DNA of 64,000 bases from Thamnaconus septentrionalis (GCA_009823395.1 CM020512.1:10348405-10412404); one strand, 5' to 3'; shown: positions 43,995-57,028, counted from the stretch's first letter. The notes: generated by a model not told the origin, from the letters alone. A program made the numbers and translations.

Positions 43995-46989
43995 CATGTT
44001 GTTTTTTTCTTTTTTGCTAAATCTGACTTGTGTGGCGTTTTCATTTCCTCAATCCTCATCCTCACATACACATACACACTTCTCGCCTTGCTCATCATGG
44101 ATTTAAGGGGTAAAAAGAAGAGAAGAAAAAAGTTCGGAAGAGTTTTTCGGTTTCAAGTCGCCGCAGGAGGACTCGGAAGATCAAACGTGGGGAGCCAGTG
44201 AGGACTCAAGTGTTATTGTAACGCTGCCGATAACCAGATTTCGTCCAATTTACACTTTATTCTCTTCGCATGAGATCAGACTAGAAGTCGGAATGAAGAC
44301 TTCAGACTTCATCGCTCGTCTTCGCTCATCTCCAAAAGTCAAATTCGTCCTCCTTTGCACCTCCTACGCTCGTCGTTCATTAAGCGGTCGTCGGCGGGAG
44401 CGTTACTTTTTAAAGCGTGTCGAGCCCTTCCTCTCTCCCCCTCCCCTACTTCCCTCTCTCGGGAAGGGACGGGATTTGACAGGCAGCCCATCAATCAAAT
44501 TAAAAAGCCCATTAGAAAATCCTAAAGAGTTGGAACGCTCAGACCTCCGGAGAGTCTCTGACCTGGATATCACAGACGCCTCGTCTCCGTTCTGAATGGG
44601 AGTGACCTTACTTTATTATATCTTACCCCCCCCAAGCTGTGGGACCATTTCAGACGGCTCTTAATTTTTATTTTTATTTTATATTTTTTTGGTGGGGGTG
44701 TAGAGAGAGGGAACTCATTTTTGTTTCTGAGCCCCAAATTTATGTCTCCATCTTGTATGATGACTTTCTGAGGAGACTGATTCACCTCCTCCCAACAACG
44801 TCTGTCCGTTATACACTCCTGTGTCATTAGCACTCTTAGCATCAGTGCTGCAATAATCTTAAAGCTTAAAAAGTCAAGTAATTCAATAACTAAAGATGGC
44901 ATGGATGGTTTCTCCACCTGTCCCATCTCAAGGCATCTGATCGTCTTTCTTTTAGGGAAAAAGAAAAACTTCTCTTGCTTCTTCTATATATTTATATATG
45001 TATATAAGCCTGGGGGCTTTTCTTTCAACTCAATCACCCTGCCACTCTCGAAACAAACACTCGGCCGTCTTCCTAAAACGGTCCGACACAGAGTAAACGG
45101 CAAAGTCACATTGGCTTCGGCCTCACGTCAGCGGCTCGGCGCCGCAGATTGGAACTGGGATAAGGCTCCTCCGAAGAGAGGGAGGCAGACGAGGGAGAGA
45201 AAAACAGAGCTGGAGGAGGAAGGCGAGTCAGAAAAGGAGGGGTGAGAGGGGGAGTGAAGCAGTTTCTCGAGCTGAGATCTCAATCTCTCTGTCCTCATGA
45301 AGCTCCCAATAACTTACGAGAAGCAGGGGAAATACGAGAAATAAATAAGGTGGAGCAGAAGTGGGACGACGGAAAGAGTCTTGACTGCCTCTCCAGCTCT
45401 CAGCGCTGAGATATCAGTGTGGCTGCGTGTGTTCATGCAAACACGCAAAGTCTGGAATTAACTTGAAATGGCGTCAGAAGAGAGAAATTCAATAAACCAA
45501 ACCTAACACAACTCTAAACCCCAACCCTGACTCCAATCAGGAATCAACTTTGAGTGTAATAAATTGCCTCCGATCAGGTGAAAGCAGCCACTATGATTAC
45601 AATGCAAACAATCCGCAGCTTGTTTCACTAACACTGATTCACGCAGTCCAGCCTCTCGACAATGGCTGCCTTTAGAATGTAAGTGCTGCCTTGTCCTTAC
45701 CCTGATGTTTATGGCCTCCTCCTTTAAACCTGTGCGTTATTGAATCATGCCTGGGACTCGTCTTCCCTCTCAGCTGATTTCTGATGGGATTTTGCATATT
45801 AGTGGTGAGGCTCGTGACAGACTTGCACCAAATTGCATCTGTGAGTGGCTGCATCGGGCAGGAGGCACCACTAGGAATCCTCAGAGAGGTCTTTTTAAAA
45901 GGAGAAAAAGAGAAGTGACGAGACCTCTGGCGCAGGCGTTGCAACATCAGCGGTGTTAACAAGACTTCCTAAAGGGTCGCAGCCTTTCTGTTCCGCACAG
46001 GCCGCCACCTTCAACCCTTTGACGTCTGAGGAGACAAGTCAGTGAGTCAAAATATCACGCAGTATGTGTGAGCACAATCTAAAAAAGGAGCTGAAAAACT
46101 TTTTTTCCCGCACAATCATTTGAAATTTTGTTTGTTTGTACAAACTAATGATCTTGATTTTTCAGGTCAATGTTTTCAACAACCCCCCCACCTCCCCGCG
46201 CACTGCAAACAAGCCAATCAACCAATCACGATGAGCCGCAAGCAGAAAACTTTGCATGCCGACGGCTCGGCAGCAAACTGGAAGAACAACAGTTTCAAAA
46301 ACAACATGCAGTTTGCTTCTGTTGCTCCATCTTATTAGCTCAAAGTCAGTTAAAAAAACAAACAAAAAAAACATCCCTCCAGCCACTTCTCTTCTTCTCT
46401 TCCCAATCCTCCACTCATTTTATGTGGGAAAAAAAAAAAAAAAATCTCTGAATAAATAAAAACACCATCCCGTTTTTTTCTGGGCAACCCACTTCATTAT
46501 TGATGGCGCGCAGCTATTCGCTGATGATGTTCTACACACAAAGTCCATTAAGCCACTGGCCGTGTTAACAAGCACGCGAAAGCCGTCTTAAAGTAGCCAA
46601 ACCGGCGAGTACGGAGACTGCTGCTTGTTCTTGACTGGCTCCTCCCCTTTCTTAAAGGGCCGGAGCCATTTTGGAGGCAACCATTGTTCGATGCGCTTCA
46701 GAACTGAGTGACACGGCAAATAAGCTGAGAGCTTTTTTTTTCGTTTTGGTGACTTTGCGAGGGTTTCTGCTGCCAATCCATTTTGATTTAGATGCAAGTT
46801 CTTCTACTATCATCTCACCACTCAGGTCCTGTTTGTCTGTACCCTGCTGCTGTATGTGTTTTTAATAAATGTGTTTTGTTTTTTTTTATGATTTTATTGT
46901 ATAGTGACCTCGAGTGGCACCTTTGAATAAAATATGTTATTAATGACAATTACATCACTCGATGATCCCAGTACAATGCACGCACATGT

Positions 46990-47015
46990 ACACACACACA
47001 CACACACACACACAC
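46990..47015. repeat. (CA)n microsatellite
   Basis: About 13 CA units. Confidence 0.95.
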
Positions 47016-48061
47016 AATATAACTAATAAAACCAGCATCGCCACAGCTAAAGAAGGGATCAACACATAAAAGTGTCTCTCATCCAATCAAATTGCATGAC
47101 GGGTACACACTGTTCAGCTTATTTTGACATCATAAGAACTATTAGCGCTTGGAAAAAAAATAATAGTTTTTGCAACATAAACATGTCGTCTGCATTCAGG
47201 GTCGACATGTTTAGGATTTCTTTGGTGGAAACTATTTATATGTATGTAATTTATATATAACTATGTTATGAATCCCAGTCGAATTTCAATATCCCACTCA
47301 GCAGCAGCAGGAGGAGGAGTACCAGATATCATCAGCAAAGAAACAAACTAAAGCTAAAAGCAAACAGTCAGAAAGAGTATTGCAGTTCTCTGTAGTGGCA
47401 GAATTATTTTCCAGGCCTAATGTCTCCTCTGCTTCAGTCTGTCCGGCAAAACAGTCCAAAAACCTCGAGAAAAAGGGCAAAAAAAATAAATCTTCAGCAC
47501 TTAACAGGCGTAAAATAATTTAGATTTTTCTCTTTTCTCCAGTGGAACGTGGCCTTGAGCTGCTGGAGCCCTTGACGGAGGATGTTAATGTCTTTGCACA
47601 TTTGGCAGCTCTTCTCCAAAGTCAGTCTACTCATTAATGAGCAAGTGCGTTTCCACGCTGAATTCCTCATTGTTGTAACTGACGCTGGAGGAAAGAAAAC
47701 AAAAAGAGATTCCTGTATTTACACTCAAGGTGAAGCACTCTCCTTTATTCCTACTCATTTTTGTTTTTTCACCTTTCAGCCCAGTTTAAGCTCATTCGCA
47801 TAACATTCCACCAGCTTCTCCGCTCCGCCTGCTTTTATGGTCTTGTGCCCATAAAATATTCACCAATTTGCTTGTGTGAACTCTGTAGATGGACTTACAA
47901 AACAAAAACAAGAAGACAAATCAAGAAGGTGTATTTGTGTGTAATATTTTTATATTTCTGATAACAAAATAAATGTCCCATTATTATTCCACTGTTCAAG
48001 AGTTTGACCTCATTGCAACTGCCCGACTTTGGCATCGTAATCGTTTTCGTGCCTTTCTTTT

Positions 48062-48140
48062 GTGGTTTCCACGCAGTCAAGGTCGTAGACTCACGGGAAG
48101 AAAGTCCTGAGTTCGATTCCCGGGTCTTTCCGTCCTAACT
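48062..48140 (+). mobile_element. tRNA-derived SINE-like fragment (B-box half)
   Basis: Contains GAGTTCGATTCCCGGGTC, an RNA polymerase III B-box (GTTCGATTCC) in the context AAGAAAGTCCTGAGTTCGAT, typical of a common fish tRNA-derived repeat. The A-box side is degraded and no tail is seen. Confidence 0.55.
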
Positions 48141-48589
48141 GGACTGGACTTGCCCCAGTGTGAGAAGGGACATACACCAGCGGTGGCTGGTGAAACACAT
48201 AAAGGGACGGAATGATTGCATGCGAGCTGGAAAATTGGTGAAACTCCTGATACAGACGGACTCTGTGGGGTTTTTTTTGGGTCACAGTCCCAAGGTGCCT
48301 CTGTCGGCACCAGCCAGGGATACAATCTGCAAATGTCTAGACAGAAAACCCATTTACTGGTGCTTAACGGGGATACTGGGTTAGCACCGCCCCCTTGCCA
48401 ATCAAAATGTCCTGTCCGAGTCAGAGCGCTGCGGGTCTTTTGGGTGAGTTGCATCAAAAAGGTCTGGGGGACGGAAGGAGCCAGCACCACTTCCTGTCTG
48501 CGCTCCGACAGACTGACTCCGCCCCCTCCATGCATTTTTCATGACTCCCCGGTCGGCATCGCTCACCTTTACCGTGCATGAAAGACCGC

Positions 48590-48920
48590 CTCCCTTCCAT
48601 CCTCCTCCCCAAAACCCCTCAGAAGCCCATCAGTCTCACCAATTCCGCCACTAATTCGCGATGGCATTTCATTCGGCGCAGACTGAGAACAGCCCCGGTG
48701 GATAAAAAGAAAGCAGAAAATGAGCGAATGAATGCGGCAGGAGGCTCTTCAAGCCGTGTAATTCTGGCTTTAGCTCGTTGATAATGGGTTTTTCTGCCGC
48801 CCTATAGGCCAGGAGTGCCATAATCCAACATAATAATGGGATTAGAGCCCTTCTAATCCAAAGGAATGGATCTGCAGATAGAATTTGACAAGCCCAGTAA
48901 TATGGCGCCCTGTTGAATAA
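48590..48920. promoter_or_regulatory. Candidate enhancer with palindromic OTX/PITX-type sites
   Basis: GGATTAGA, spacer GCCCT, TCTAATCC at 48839-48859 forms a perfect palindrome of two TAATCC (K50 homeodomain) sites; another TAATCC lies at 48821-48826. The flanking sequence is unique and non-repetitive. Confidence 0.4.
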
Positions 48921-50189
48921 CACCAGAGTCTTCTGTTGGAGAGGGAAAAAGAATTTGACTGAGTGGAATTCTGTTTTTGAGAATATTCCCGTGATATCAC
49001 TTCACTGACAATGTGGTCCGCCTGCAATCCAGCGTCCATCCAAAGTCCAGAACCCAGGGTCCAGAGCCAGGAAGCAAGTCATAAAATGTCAGCACTTACC
49101 ACAAAAATACGTCAAGAGACTTCAGGACAAGTGTGCTGCATACATTTTCTGAAGAAACAAATATACTGTACATAAGAACATAAGAAAAATAAAATTCAAC
49201 ATAATTAAAATGGAAGAATTCAATGTCATGAAGCACTGATATGATAAAGCTGATGACAGTCCATCCAAAAAGCCGGTGAAAAAAGAGCCGAACTGGACTT
49301 TGAGAATTCACGGACGTTTGCAGAACTCGGAGCAACCTTTCTTCTCCTTGACGCTCTTGCTGTGTCAAAGTAATTGAGGTGTTTTGGTTTTTTTTGGAAA
49401 GAGGGAGATTAGACTGTGTTTCTGAGCGGCTAAATGCAGCTGCGCGCCGGTAATCAGACACTTAAAAATGGGCTCGCTCTCATCCAGCCGCCGCCGCTGC
49501 CGCCCACATGATTGGTCATGGCGACATCAAACAGGACAGATCTGACTCCGCCCAATTAACCCTGTGACAAAATTTCCAGCAGTATTTTTAAATGACGACA
49601 AAATTAATTTGTGTTTGCACTCACATCGTCATTTGTGCAGTTGTCCTTTTCTTTTTGTTGAAGTTGCATCAAAGTGTGTTTAGAATCAGGGAGAAGAATA
49701 TTTTTTCCTCCTCAGGCCCAAAAGTTACATCTGCACATTTTTTTTGTATGTGACCGAATTAATCAAAAGTTTATTTTTTTTTAGATTATAAGAACCATTT
49801 TGAAGGTTGCTTCCAAAACCCTCCATCCTCCCTCACATGGTTCTACTCTCCTTTTAATTATTGTGGAAAAAAACCCAAAACATAATTAAATCGGAAGGAC
49901 TGGAATAATGCAATATTTGGATACAAACACGTTTGTGCTGCACGAACAGTTTAAAAGTCTGTTTATTTTGGACAGTTTCTGTTTCTCCTCCCCTGAAGAG
50001 TTTCCGACTTTTATAATGTCCTGCCAAAACTGCCTGAATGCAAGTTTGACTCAACTGGCAACAACACTCGTCACAATAAAATCCTTTTTGAAGTGAGCAG
50101 AACTTGCGTCTGATAACAGGATTATTACAATGAAGATACTGTTGAGCAGCAGCATGAAAGGAAGAAAGAAAAAACATTCCTAGGATACA

Positions 50190-50500
50190 AAGTTTGAGGA
50201 AGGGACGTTATGGGTGTTAGGATACGTCCGTGGCTCGGACCCCCGAGCAGAAGAAGCAGGGTAGAATGCAGGAGTTAGAAGAACCAACAAGTCTTTAATG
50301 GGAGAAATCCAATAACAAAAAAAATTCCAAAAAGGCAAAGTAGCAAAATAAATATTAAACACAAAATCGCTGCTAAGCAGGCCAAGTACACAACAGTAAA
50401 AGAAGCAGGAGCAAAACCTTACAGGCCGAGGAACACCAGCAGTGAGAACAGGGTGAGCTGAGAATATAAAGGCTGTAGACTCCAGGTGTGTCTCGAGAGA
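50190..50500 (-). mobile_element. Possible retroelement 3' end or LTR remnant
   Basis: Read on the minus strand, it has a T-rich stretch, ATTAAAGACTTGTTGGTTC, then CTGCTCGGGGGTCCGAGC and CACGGACG. This layout resembles the 3' end or LTR region of teleost retroelements. No protein remnant and no second LTR seen. Confidence 0.35.
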
Positions 50501-51070
50501 GAATGAAAAACCAACTGGAACATGACAGTTGGATTTGATGGAAAAGTTCCAGGAATGTGTTGGCTTGGTTGTGCGCAGCGTCGAGCCTCTCTGGTTGACA
50601 AACGTTCACTTTGCAACGAGAGAGAAAAGTTGTCGGAAGACGGAAGTCAGTTTGCACCTCCAGCGAGTGAGACGACTGCAGCTTCCTCCTCGCGAGGTCG
50701 GCCGGTTCAGGCCCGAGAGGAAAACGTAGGAGAGGCGGCTGTGGTAGACAGTCGGGGGAACAACATGGGGTCACATATGCAAAGCAGAGACAAACACTGA
50801 CGCACACACACACACACAACACAACACACGGAAAACCCACAGGCTCAGAGGAGTATCGAGCTGTTTATCGTAAATCTGTGGCTGCCGGTGACCCCAGATA
50901 ACCCCGGAGGACATCGGGCTCAGCGAGTCAAACTGATTAAAACTTTATTATGTGAAATAATGTGAGCTGTACTTTACTACATTAACATTAATAGTTGTGT
51001 AATGTGATGACTGAGTCATGGCGGCGAAGCCTCTTAAGCCACCGGCGTGAGCTGCAAAAACGTAAAAATT

Positions 51071-51290
51071 AGGGCTGTTAGCGTTAACGCATTAATCGCG
51101 ATTAGTTAAATGCAATCCATTACGCGTACATTTTTTTTAATCACATTTCAAACATGAGGCCAGGTTACCGTCGGACAAATGCAAAATAACAGAATTCTAC
51201 ACATGCAGTTCAAACCGGGGTTAATCGCAGTTCACTATGAAGATTCTGCGATTAATCGTGGTTAAAAAAATTAATCGTTTAACAGTCCTT
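51071..51290. mobile_element. Short hAT-like MITE with TTAATCG repeats
   Basis: Starts AGGGCTGTTAGCGTTAAC and ends with the inverted TTAACAGTCCTT, with repeated ATTAATCG/CGATTA units near both ends. This is a widespread vertebrate MITE pattern (GGGCTGTYAA...TTAATCG). About 220 bp; no coding capacity. Confidence 0.65.
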
Positions 51291-51694
51291 ATAAAAAGTG
51301 CAAAGTAAAGTTGTCTTCTTAAGTCAAAACTGACAAACGAGACAAAGATAAACATGCACATAAACTAAGCAATGCTAATAAAAAAGACAGAACAGACAAG
51401 AATCACTTCCATTGGCCAAGTTTGTCCACACTGAGTGGATCTTCCCCTACGATGTACCACATTGGGGAAGCAAGGAGTTAAAAAAAAATTTCAAACAACC
51501 CCCAACATCAACCAAATTAATCAATCAATCAATCAACATTATGACTTTATAACTATAACTATATAAAGCATAAAACAGCCAAAAGCGCGTTAAAATGCTT
51601 ATAATCAATAAACCTATAATCAGCGCTTATAAGGGAACATGCATGTCTCTTAAAACTTCTGCTCCTATACAGCACGACCTGTATGTGATTCCGT

Positions 51695-51696
51695 CT

Positions 51697-51739
<43 letters not shown>
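51695..51739. repeat. (TG)n microsatellite
   Basis: About 22 TG units with one TTTG interruption. Confidence 0.95.
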
Positions 51740-53214
51740 GCAGTCACGCCTGTGCAGCAGGCTGTGGGAGGATGTTGGGGGGGAGGGGCAGGCACAGTGG
51801 ACCACCGCCGGCGTGAGTGTCTGACTCAGCGGAGATAAGAGGCCGGGTCAGGAGGAGCAGCGGCACCGAGACGGGGACAGGAAGTGGCCGCGGGACAGTT
51901 CCCGACCCCGGATCAGAGACTCGGAGGCGGCGGAGAAATGAGACACTGCAGATCAGACCTGAGATCAGTCAGCGGTTGCAGGAGAGGGGTGGGGGAGGGC
52001 AACTGGACGTGACCTGAATGAGCGGAGGCGGGGCCGGGGACGCTACAGCAACTGTGGAGATCTGGAAAAATCTCCAGTAAATAAATAAATAAATAGAAAA
52101 GCTCTGGGATGACGGAGAAGGTCTGAATCTGAATCAGTTTCGGGAAAATCAGACTTTTTTTTAAGCTCGGAGACGGAATACAGCAAACTGTATGTGAAAC
52201 ACCACCGAAGAAGAAGCAGCTTGTAGCAAACTTGTACAAACAGGCTGAAAACTTCAACTTTTAAATAAAAAAAAAAATGAACAGAAAAGAAACAACACAC
52301 AGATGGTTTTTCTGTTAGTGGAAAGTTTTGATACAGTCGGATTTTACTGCACAAATAAATAATAAGCACACCGGGCGAGGCGTTATCTCTGTCTCTCACT
52401 CCTGCAGCTCCTACACATGAATTATGGAAAATTGCATTCCGTTTGGAATGTGGTAAACCTCGGCGAAGCCGCAGTAGCATCGCTAACATCGCAGTTGCTT
52501 CCTACAGCCGACTGTGTTGCCCAGAACCAGACTTGCTTCTGGGTTTTGTTTGAATTCACGATTCCTCGACCCTCGCGCCGCATCTCGACTCTCGGACGCC
52601 GAGTCAGCCGCCGCCAGTCGGAGTCTTGGCAGAGCAAAGATGCAAATATTAATGGTCTCTGTGTGATTTAAAAAATTAAAAAAAAAATGGTTGAGACAGG
52701 AATTAATTGGGACGTAGTTTGTTTTTCCTGAAGTCTGATGAGCTGATTGTAGCGGACAGTTCCGTCAACATTGTTGATGTTGTTTTGTTTTGTTTTGTTT
52801 TTCAGTGACAGAAAAAATGACTCAAGAAACCCAGGTCTTCATATTGCTCAGAGATGGTGATACAGTTTGTATCAACTTCCAAAGAATTCCTCTTCCTCCT
52901 CATCACTTCCTGAATAAACCATTAAAACGTTCCCATTTTCTCCAGCTCAACTTCCTGGAGGAAATTTCCAGAATCACTCACTTATTTATGTTTCTCATCC
53001 TAGAAACATTCAGAGGTTTTTTATGTTTCCTCTCCGTGTGAGAAGTCTCTTTTCCATCCAGGTGAAGATGATTATTTTCTGTTGTGTTGTTTTGGCCTGG
53101 TGGGGCAGAATGAAGCTCGGCAGCATCAGAGGAAGGTTGACTTCTTTGAGTTTCCTCCTCGCTGGATCGATAACCAACAACCTTGCTGCGTTTTTAATCA
53201 TTCATAGTCTAATC

Positions 53215-53480
53215 TTGAATGTAATAGTGGCTGCGGGGCGCGATAAAGCCCAGTGCCGCTCCATAAGTGATGGCGCAGCGTCGGCCACAGGCGCCGCCGA
53301 CTGACAGCCAATCGATGCGGGCGGCGTCCATTGCAGCAGGAAGAAAAGAATAAAAGGATATTTACCTGTATTACTTTAAATTAACGAGGGCGTAAGCGGC
53401 GCATCCATGATTTATGAAAGTCAATCTCCACCATATTTCGTCCATCCTTTACAATTAAGCCGGTCGGTATTGATCGGCGG
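53215..53480. promoter_or_regulatory. Candidate conserved non-coding element
   Basis: CpG-rich but non-island sequence with CGATAAAG, CCAATCGATG, TTAATTA-like cores and TCCATTG. Neither repeat nor coding. Judged from texture only. Confidence 0.25.
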
Positions 53481-53850
53481 CGCCCCTCCCTGGTCAACTT
53501 GATTCTTTCACAAGCCTGCAGACGCTGCTGTAAACTGTCTGTGCAGCGGCGGTGGCCAGGCTCCGCCCCTTTCTCCCCCGCTGTGCAGACGACTTGTGTG
53601 TGTGGATGTGTATGGCTGCAGCCTCATCGACCCCACAGCTGATGTGTCGTGCACGTGAAGAGGGGAAGAAAAAGAACAGACCCTGCATGTGTAATGGAAG
53701 AAAAGAGGAGAAGCTATTGCACATTGAACGCACGCCTAAGTGTGTGTGCGTGTGTGTGTCTTTGTATGTATGGTGGTTTGTTGTCTATGTGTGGAAACAA
53801 CTGCCCAGTGCTTCGGACCTGACGTGCAATGGATGGTCGAGTATTAAGTT

Positions 53851-53853
<3 letters not shown>

Positions 53854-53901
<48 letters not shown>
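53854..53901. repeat. (CA)n microsatellite
   Basis: About 24 CA units. Confidence 0.97.
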
Positions 53902-53904
<3 letters not shown>

Positions 53905-54162
53905 TCTTCAGAAGCCGTACATCAACAGCAGCAGTCCTCCAGTAATGAGTCTCCGGACGGCTTCACACTGCACAGACAGAAGAGGAGGCTGGCTGAACTG
54001 GGAGGAAACAGCAGCAGGGTGAAGAAAGAAGAAGAAAAAAACAAAAACAACCACAGCATGATGGACGCTTCAGTCGTGGCCAGACTTCTTGATTTTATTT
54101 ATTTATTGATTTATTTTTGGGGGGTCTTTTTTGCCTCTAGAACTGTCAGAGAAGACCCCTGG

Positions 54163-54220
54163 ATTCTTCTTCTTCTTCTTCTTCTTCTTCTTCTTCTTCT
54201 TCTTCTTCTTCTTCTTCTTC
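54163..54220. repeat. (TTC)n microsatellite
   Basis: About 19 uninterrupted TTC units, a long polypurine/polypyrimidine mirror tract able in principle to form H-DNA. Confidence 0.97.
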
Positions 54221-54780
54221 CACTGCTGAGTGAAGGGCCTGCAGGACGTTGTCGACTCAGAATGAAGATGTGTTACAATGCAAAAAGTGCAAAAAAACTT
54301 GTAGAAATCATTGTACAGTTCTGACTGATTGAGTCAACGCCAGGTGGTGCGGTTTAAATTTCACGCTTTTGTTGCTTCAGCCGGATTATTCAGGTCAGGA
54401 TTTTGGATTTCTGGATTTTGATCATTTTCTTACCTTCAAACGTCTCCGTTCACTCCTCCTCCGCCTCCTCCGCTGTTATCTTTAATTTAATTCACAGGGA
54501 ATAAATAAGTTATTTTACTTTGACCACTGCGGCTCAGTGTTGCCCCCCCTGCCCTCCGAGCTGCATCGGGTCATGAAAGATGAAAGAGGAACTTCTGTTT
54601 AAAGGTAAATCGGAAAGTTGTGATAATGAAACAAACGTGCCGAAATTAGATTCTAAACAACTGCAAATGAAAAAAGGAAATTACTTTAAAAGGAAAAGCA
54701 CTGATAATGAATCACACTGGGGGATGGAGTTCTGAACAAAGCCGTCACGTTTAGCCATCGTACTTTAACAAGCTAAAAAT

Positions 54781-54814
54781 CAGATTTGGAAAAAATTTTC
54801 TTTTTCCAAATCTG
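54781..54814. other. Perfect hairpin: 14-bp stem, 6-nt loop
   Basis: CAGATTTGGAAAAA, loop ATTTTC, TTTTTCCAAATCTG. The T-run is followed by no GC-rich feature; function unknown. Possibly the core of a small palindromic element. Confidence 0.85.
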
Positions 54815-54956
54815 AGCTAAAGTCTGTGCTTCTTTTATTCGGCAGCAAAAAAAAAATTTGGCGGCGAAAGAGAAGAAAAGACAAGCTGAAAGCTTTCCTT
54901 CACCTTAATTATCATCACTTTTCACCAACGGAGTTGGAAAGTCTCAGGGCCCTCAA

Positions 54957-55026
54957 AGTTGTTCTCCGGCTGTGGAGTTTGCATGTTCTCCGCTGGAGCT
55001 CTGGCTCCTCCCACAGTCCGAAGACA
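54957..55026 (+). mobile_element. SINE-like fragment (TGTGGAGTTTGCATGTTCTC type)
   Basis: TGTGGAGTTTGCATGTTCTC followed by CTCCCACAGTCCGAAGAC, which are normally about 60 bp apart in the same common repeat that carries the B-box seen at 48 kb; the middle is deleted here. Recognition is from recall of the repeat pattern. Confidence 0.5.
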
Positions 55027-56932
55027 AGGAAGTGAAGGTGCGTTCGGACCAAAAGCCGCCAACGCTGTACAAAGACGTACAAGATCAACGTGTAGACACG
55101 TTTTATACACTGTGTAATTTCTGCCGACTTGAAACCCGCTACATCAGAAATGCAACTTGTGTCCGTCGCATCGCTTCAAGATGGAAAAAAAAAAGAAGAC
55201 ATTTATCCCGATGCCTCTTACGACGCTAACATGCAGGAGGAGATTAGCATGCTGTTCTCGACAACACCGGCGTTGTAGAGGCCACCCTCGCCCCCCCTCG
55301 GAGCACCGCGGCCGAGTTTAATTACAAGAGCCGCTGTTGACAAGGGGGAAGAAAAGGGATGTTATTAATGTGTGATCCAAAGCGGGGCGAGATCCCAGGG
55401 TGCTGACGTTTCTCCCATCTTTCTTTTAATTATGGCACCGAGGAAGCAGAGCGCTCAGCCGTTCCGGGGGAGGGAGAGAAATAACACAAAAATTTGCAAA
55501 AGTGCAAATTAGAGCCGTCGGTATGTGCGTCTTCAACAACGACCACTCGGCCCTCTGAGTGGAAGTTACAGTGTTTGTGTGTGTGTTTGTGTGAGAGAGA
55601 GAGAAAAAAAAGAACTTGTTTTCAGTTTGTAAATCCCATTTTATTCTGATAAAGAAGCTGCGTTCTTTTCAAGTTTAGAAGCCCTTTTCTTTCAAATTGC
55701 AAATCAATGTTTTTGCACATCCGTCGACCGAGCGTCGCAGAAGATGGTCATTACCTCAGTGTGTGTCCTTTATCTCCATCAAAAAACCACCGAGGCCACA
55801 TGTCACACAGCAGTTCACGCTGACACCTTTTATTCTGCTGCTTTCATCTCGGTTTTTTTCTCATCTCAACGTCAGAGCGTCGCGGAGAAACTGATTTACC
55901 GAGAGCAGAGATCAAATGAGACGCAGAAATGTCACCTTCGTCGAGCTCCGGGTATAATTTTGTTTCATTTTTTTATGTATTATCTTGGTGTTATGAAAGT
56001 TAGCATCAAGACCCTCATGTTGTGGCTGCAACATTCTTGGTCCTCACATCGCGTCACGTTGTCCACGAAACAGCGGCAGTCGCTTTTGGAAGTGAAGGGA
56101 TCCGGTTTGTTTTGGTCATACCTGCAGGGCTAAACTGGAGGGAAATTATACTGTGTACAACCTTTTTAAAGCTCTTAAATATACACATAAAACAATATCC
56201 TCTCATGCTATTTAGATTTATTGGTCCATTTATCTAAGTCAGAATTATTTCTTCTTTCCCCTCCAATGCTAAAAAACGAGGCTCTTCATCGGCTGCCGGC
56301 TGCAATTTGAAATAAGTGGCCTCTCCACTTTCCCGGGTTCCCATCTTGTGTGTGTCGGATCTGCCCTCCGCAGGTTTAAACTCATTTCAAAAACAGCAAC
56401 TTTCTGCAGCTCGGGGATCAAACCCACCGCTGGCAGGCAGTCAGCCGGCGCTTTCTAACGTTTCAGTCTGCAGCCGGCGGCGTGTTGCGTGTCAGTTCAC
56501 ACTCGAAGCCTGGACAAGAAGAGGAAGAAGAAGAAAAGAAGGACGAGGAGGAGGGTGAGGAGGAGGAGGAGAACAAACAAAGTGACTGTACCCTCTAATA
56601 ATCTTTGTTTTGTTTCCTTTGCTGGTGTGTGTTTCCGCTGCCCGACTCCCTCGAGCTGCTCCTCTGTTGGTGGATGATGCTTGTTAGGATTCTTGTCATT
56701 GTTTCTTTGTGCGGTGCCGCCGCCGCTACCGCCGAGGCAGGGTGCAAAGAATAGGCCTCGGCGTGGAAAAAAAAGCAAAAATGAAAAAACAAAAACGCAA
56801 CAATGGCGTGATGGATGAGTCGTAATTACAGCAGGTCCAACAGGTAACGGAGCGGAGAGCCGGAGAGCGGTGGGCTGCTGGCGGATGATAGCGCAAGATC
56901 AGCACTGCTACGCTTCTCCTTTTGTTTTGTGC

Positions 56933-57028
56933 GCACACACACACACACACACACACTTGAGCGTGCGCGTACACGCACACAGACACTCTGACTTGCCAGA
57001 ACGGTTGGGCAGAAGCAGCAGCAGGGAA

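Larger units (their letters stand above)
37862..44010 (+). other. plxna1: Candidate plxna1 3' UTR (far end inferred)
   Basis: No coding potential. It begins after the TGA and contains (GA)n, (CA)n of about 29 units (38265-38322), AATAAA hexamers at 38044 and 38325, many poly-T/A runs, an inverted-repeat transposon (40471-40936), a diverged tandem duplication (about 42976-43390), (CA)n at 43728-43757 and two UGUAAAUA motifs before an ATTAAA at 43989. The distal end is an inference from motif arrangement; transcription could stop at an early AATAAA. Confidence 0.4.
44011..50189. other. Gene-free region downstream of plxna1, first part
   Basis: No supported ORF. It holds candidate conserved blocks at about 44340-44600 (TGACAGG and ATCAATCA cores), 45740-45990 and 48590-48920, a (CA)n at 46990 and a SINE fragment at 48062. 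The remainder is unique-looking AT-rich DNA. Translated frames are short and look like no known family. Confidence 0.7.

Noticed and set aside
45747..45959. 70-residue frame at 45747-45959 as a gene
   Set aside because: No recognisable domain, start context or splice signals; the sequence looks more like non-coding regulatory DNA.
56380..56450. Minus-strand GGGTTTGATCCCC resembling a B-box
   Set aside because: Isolated match without A-box or known SINE body.
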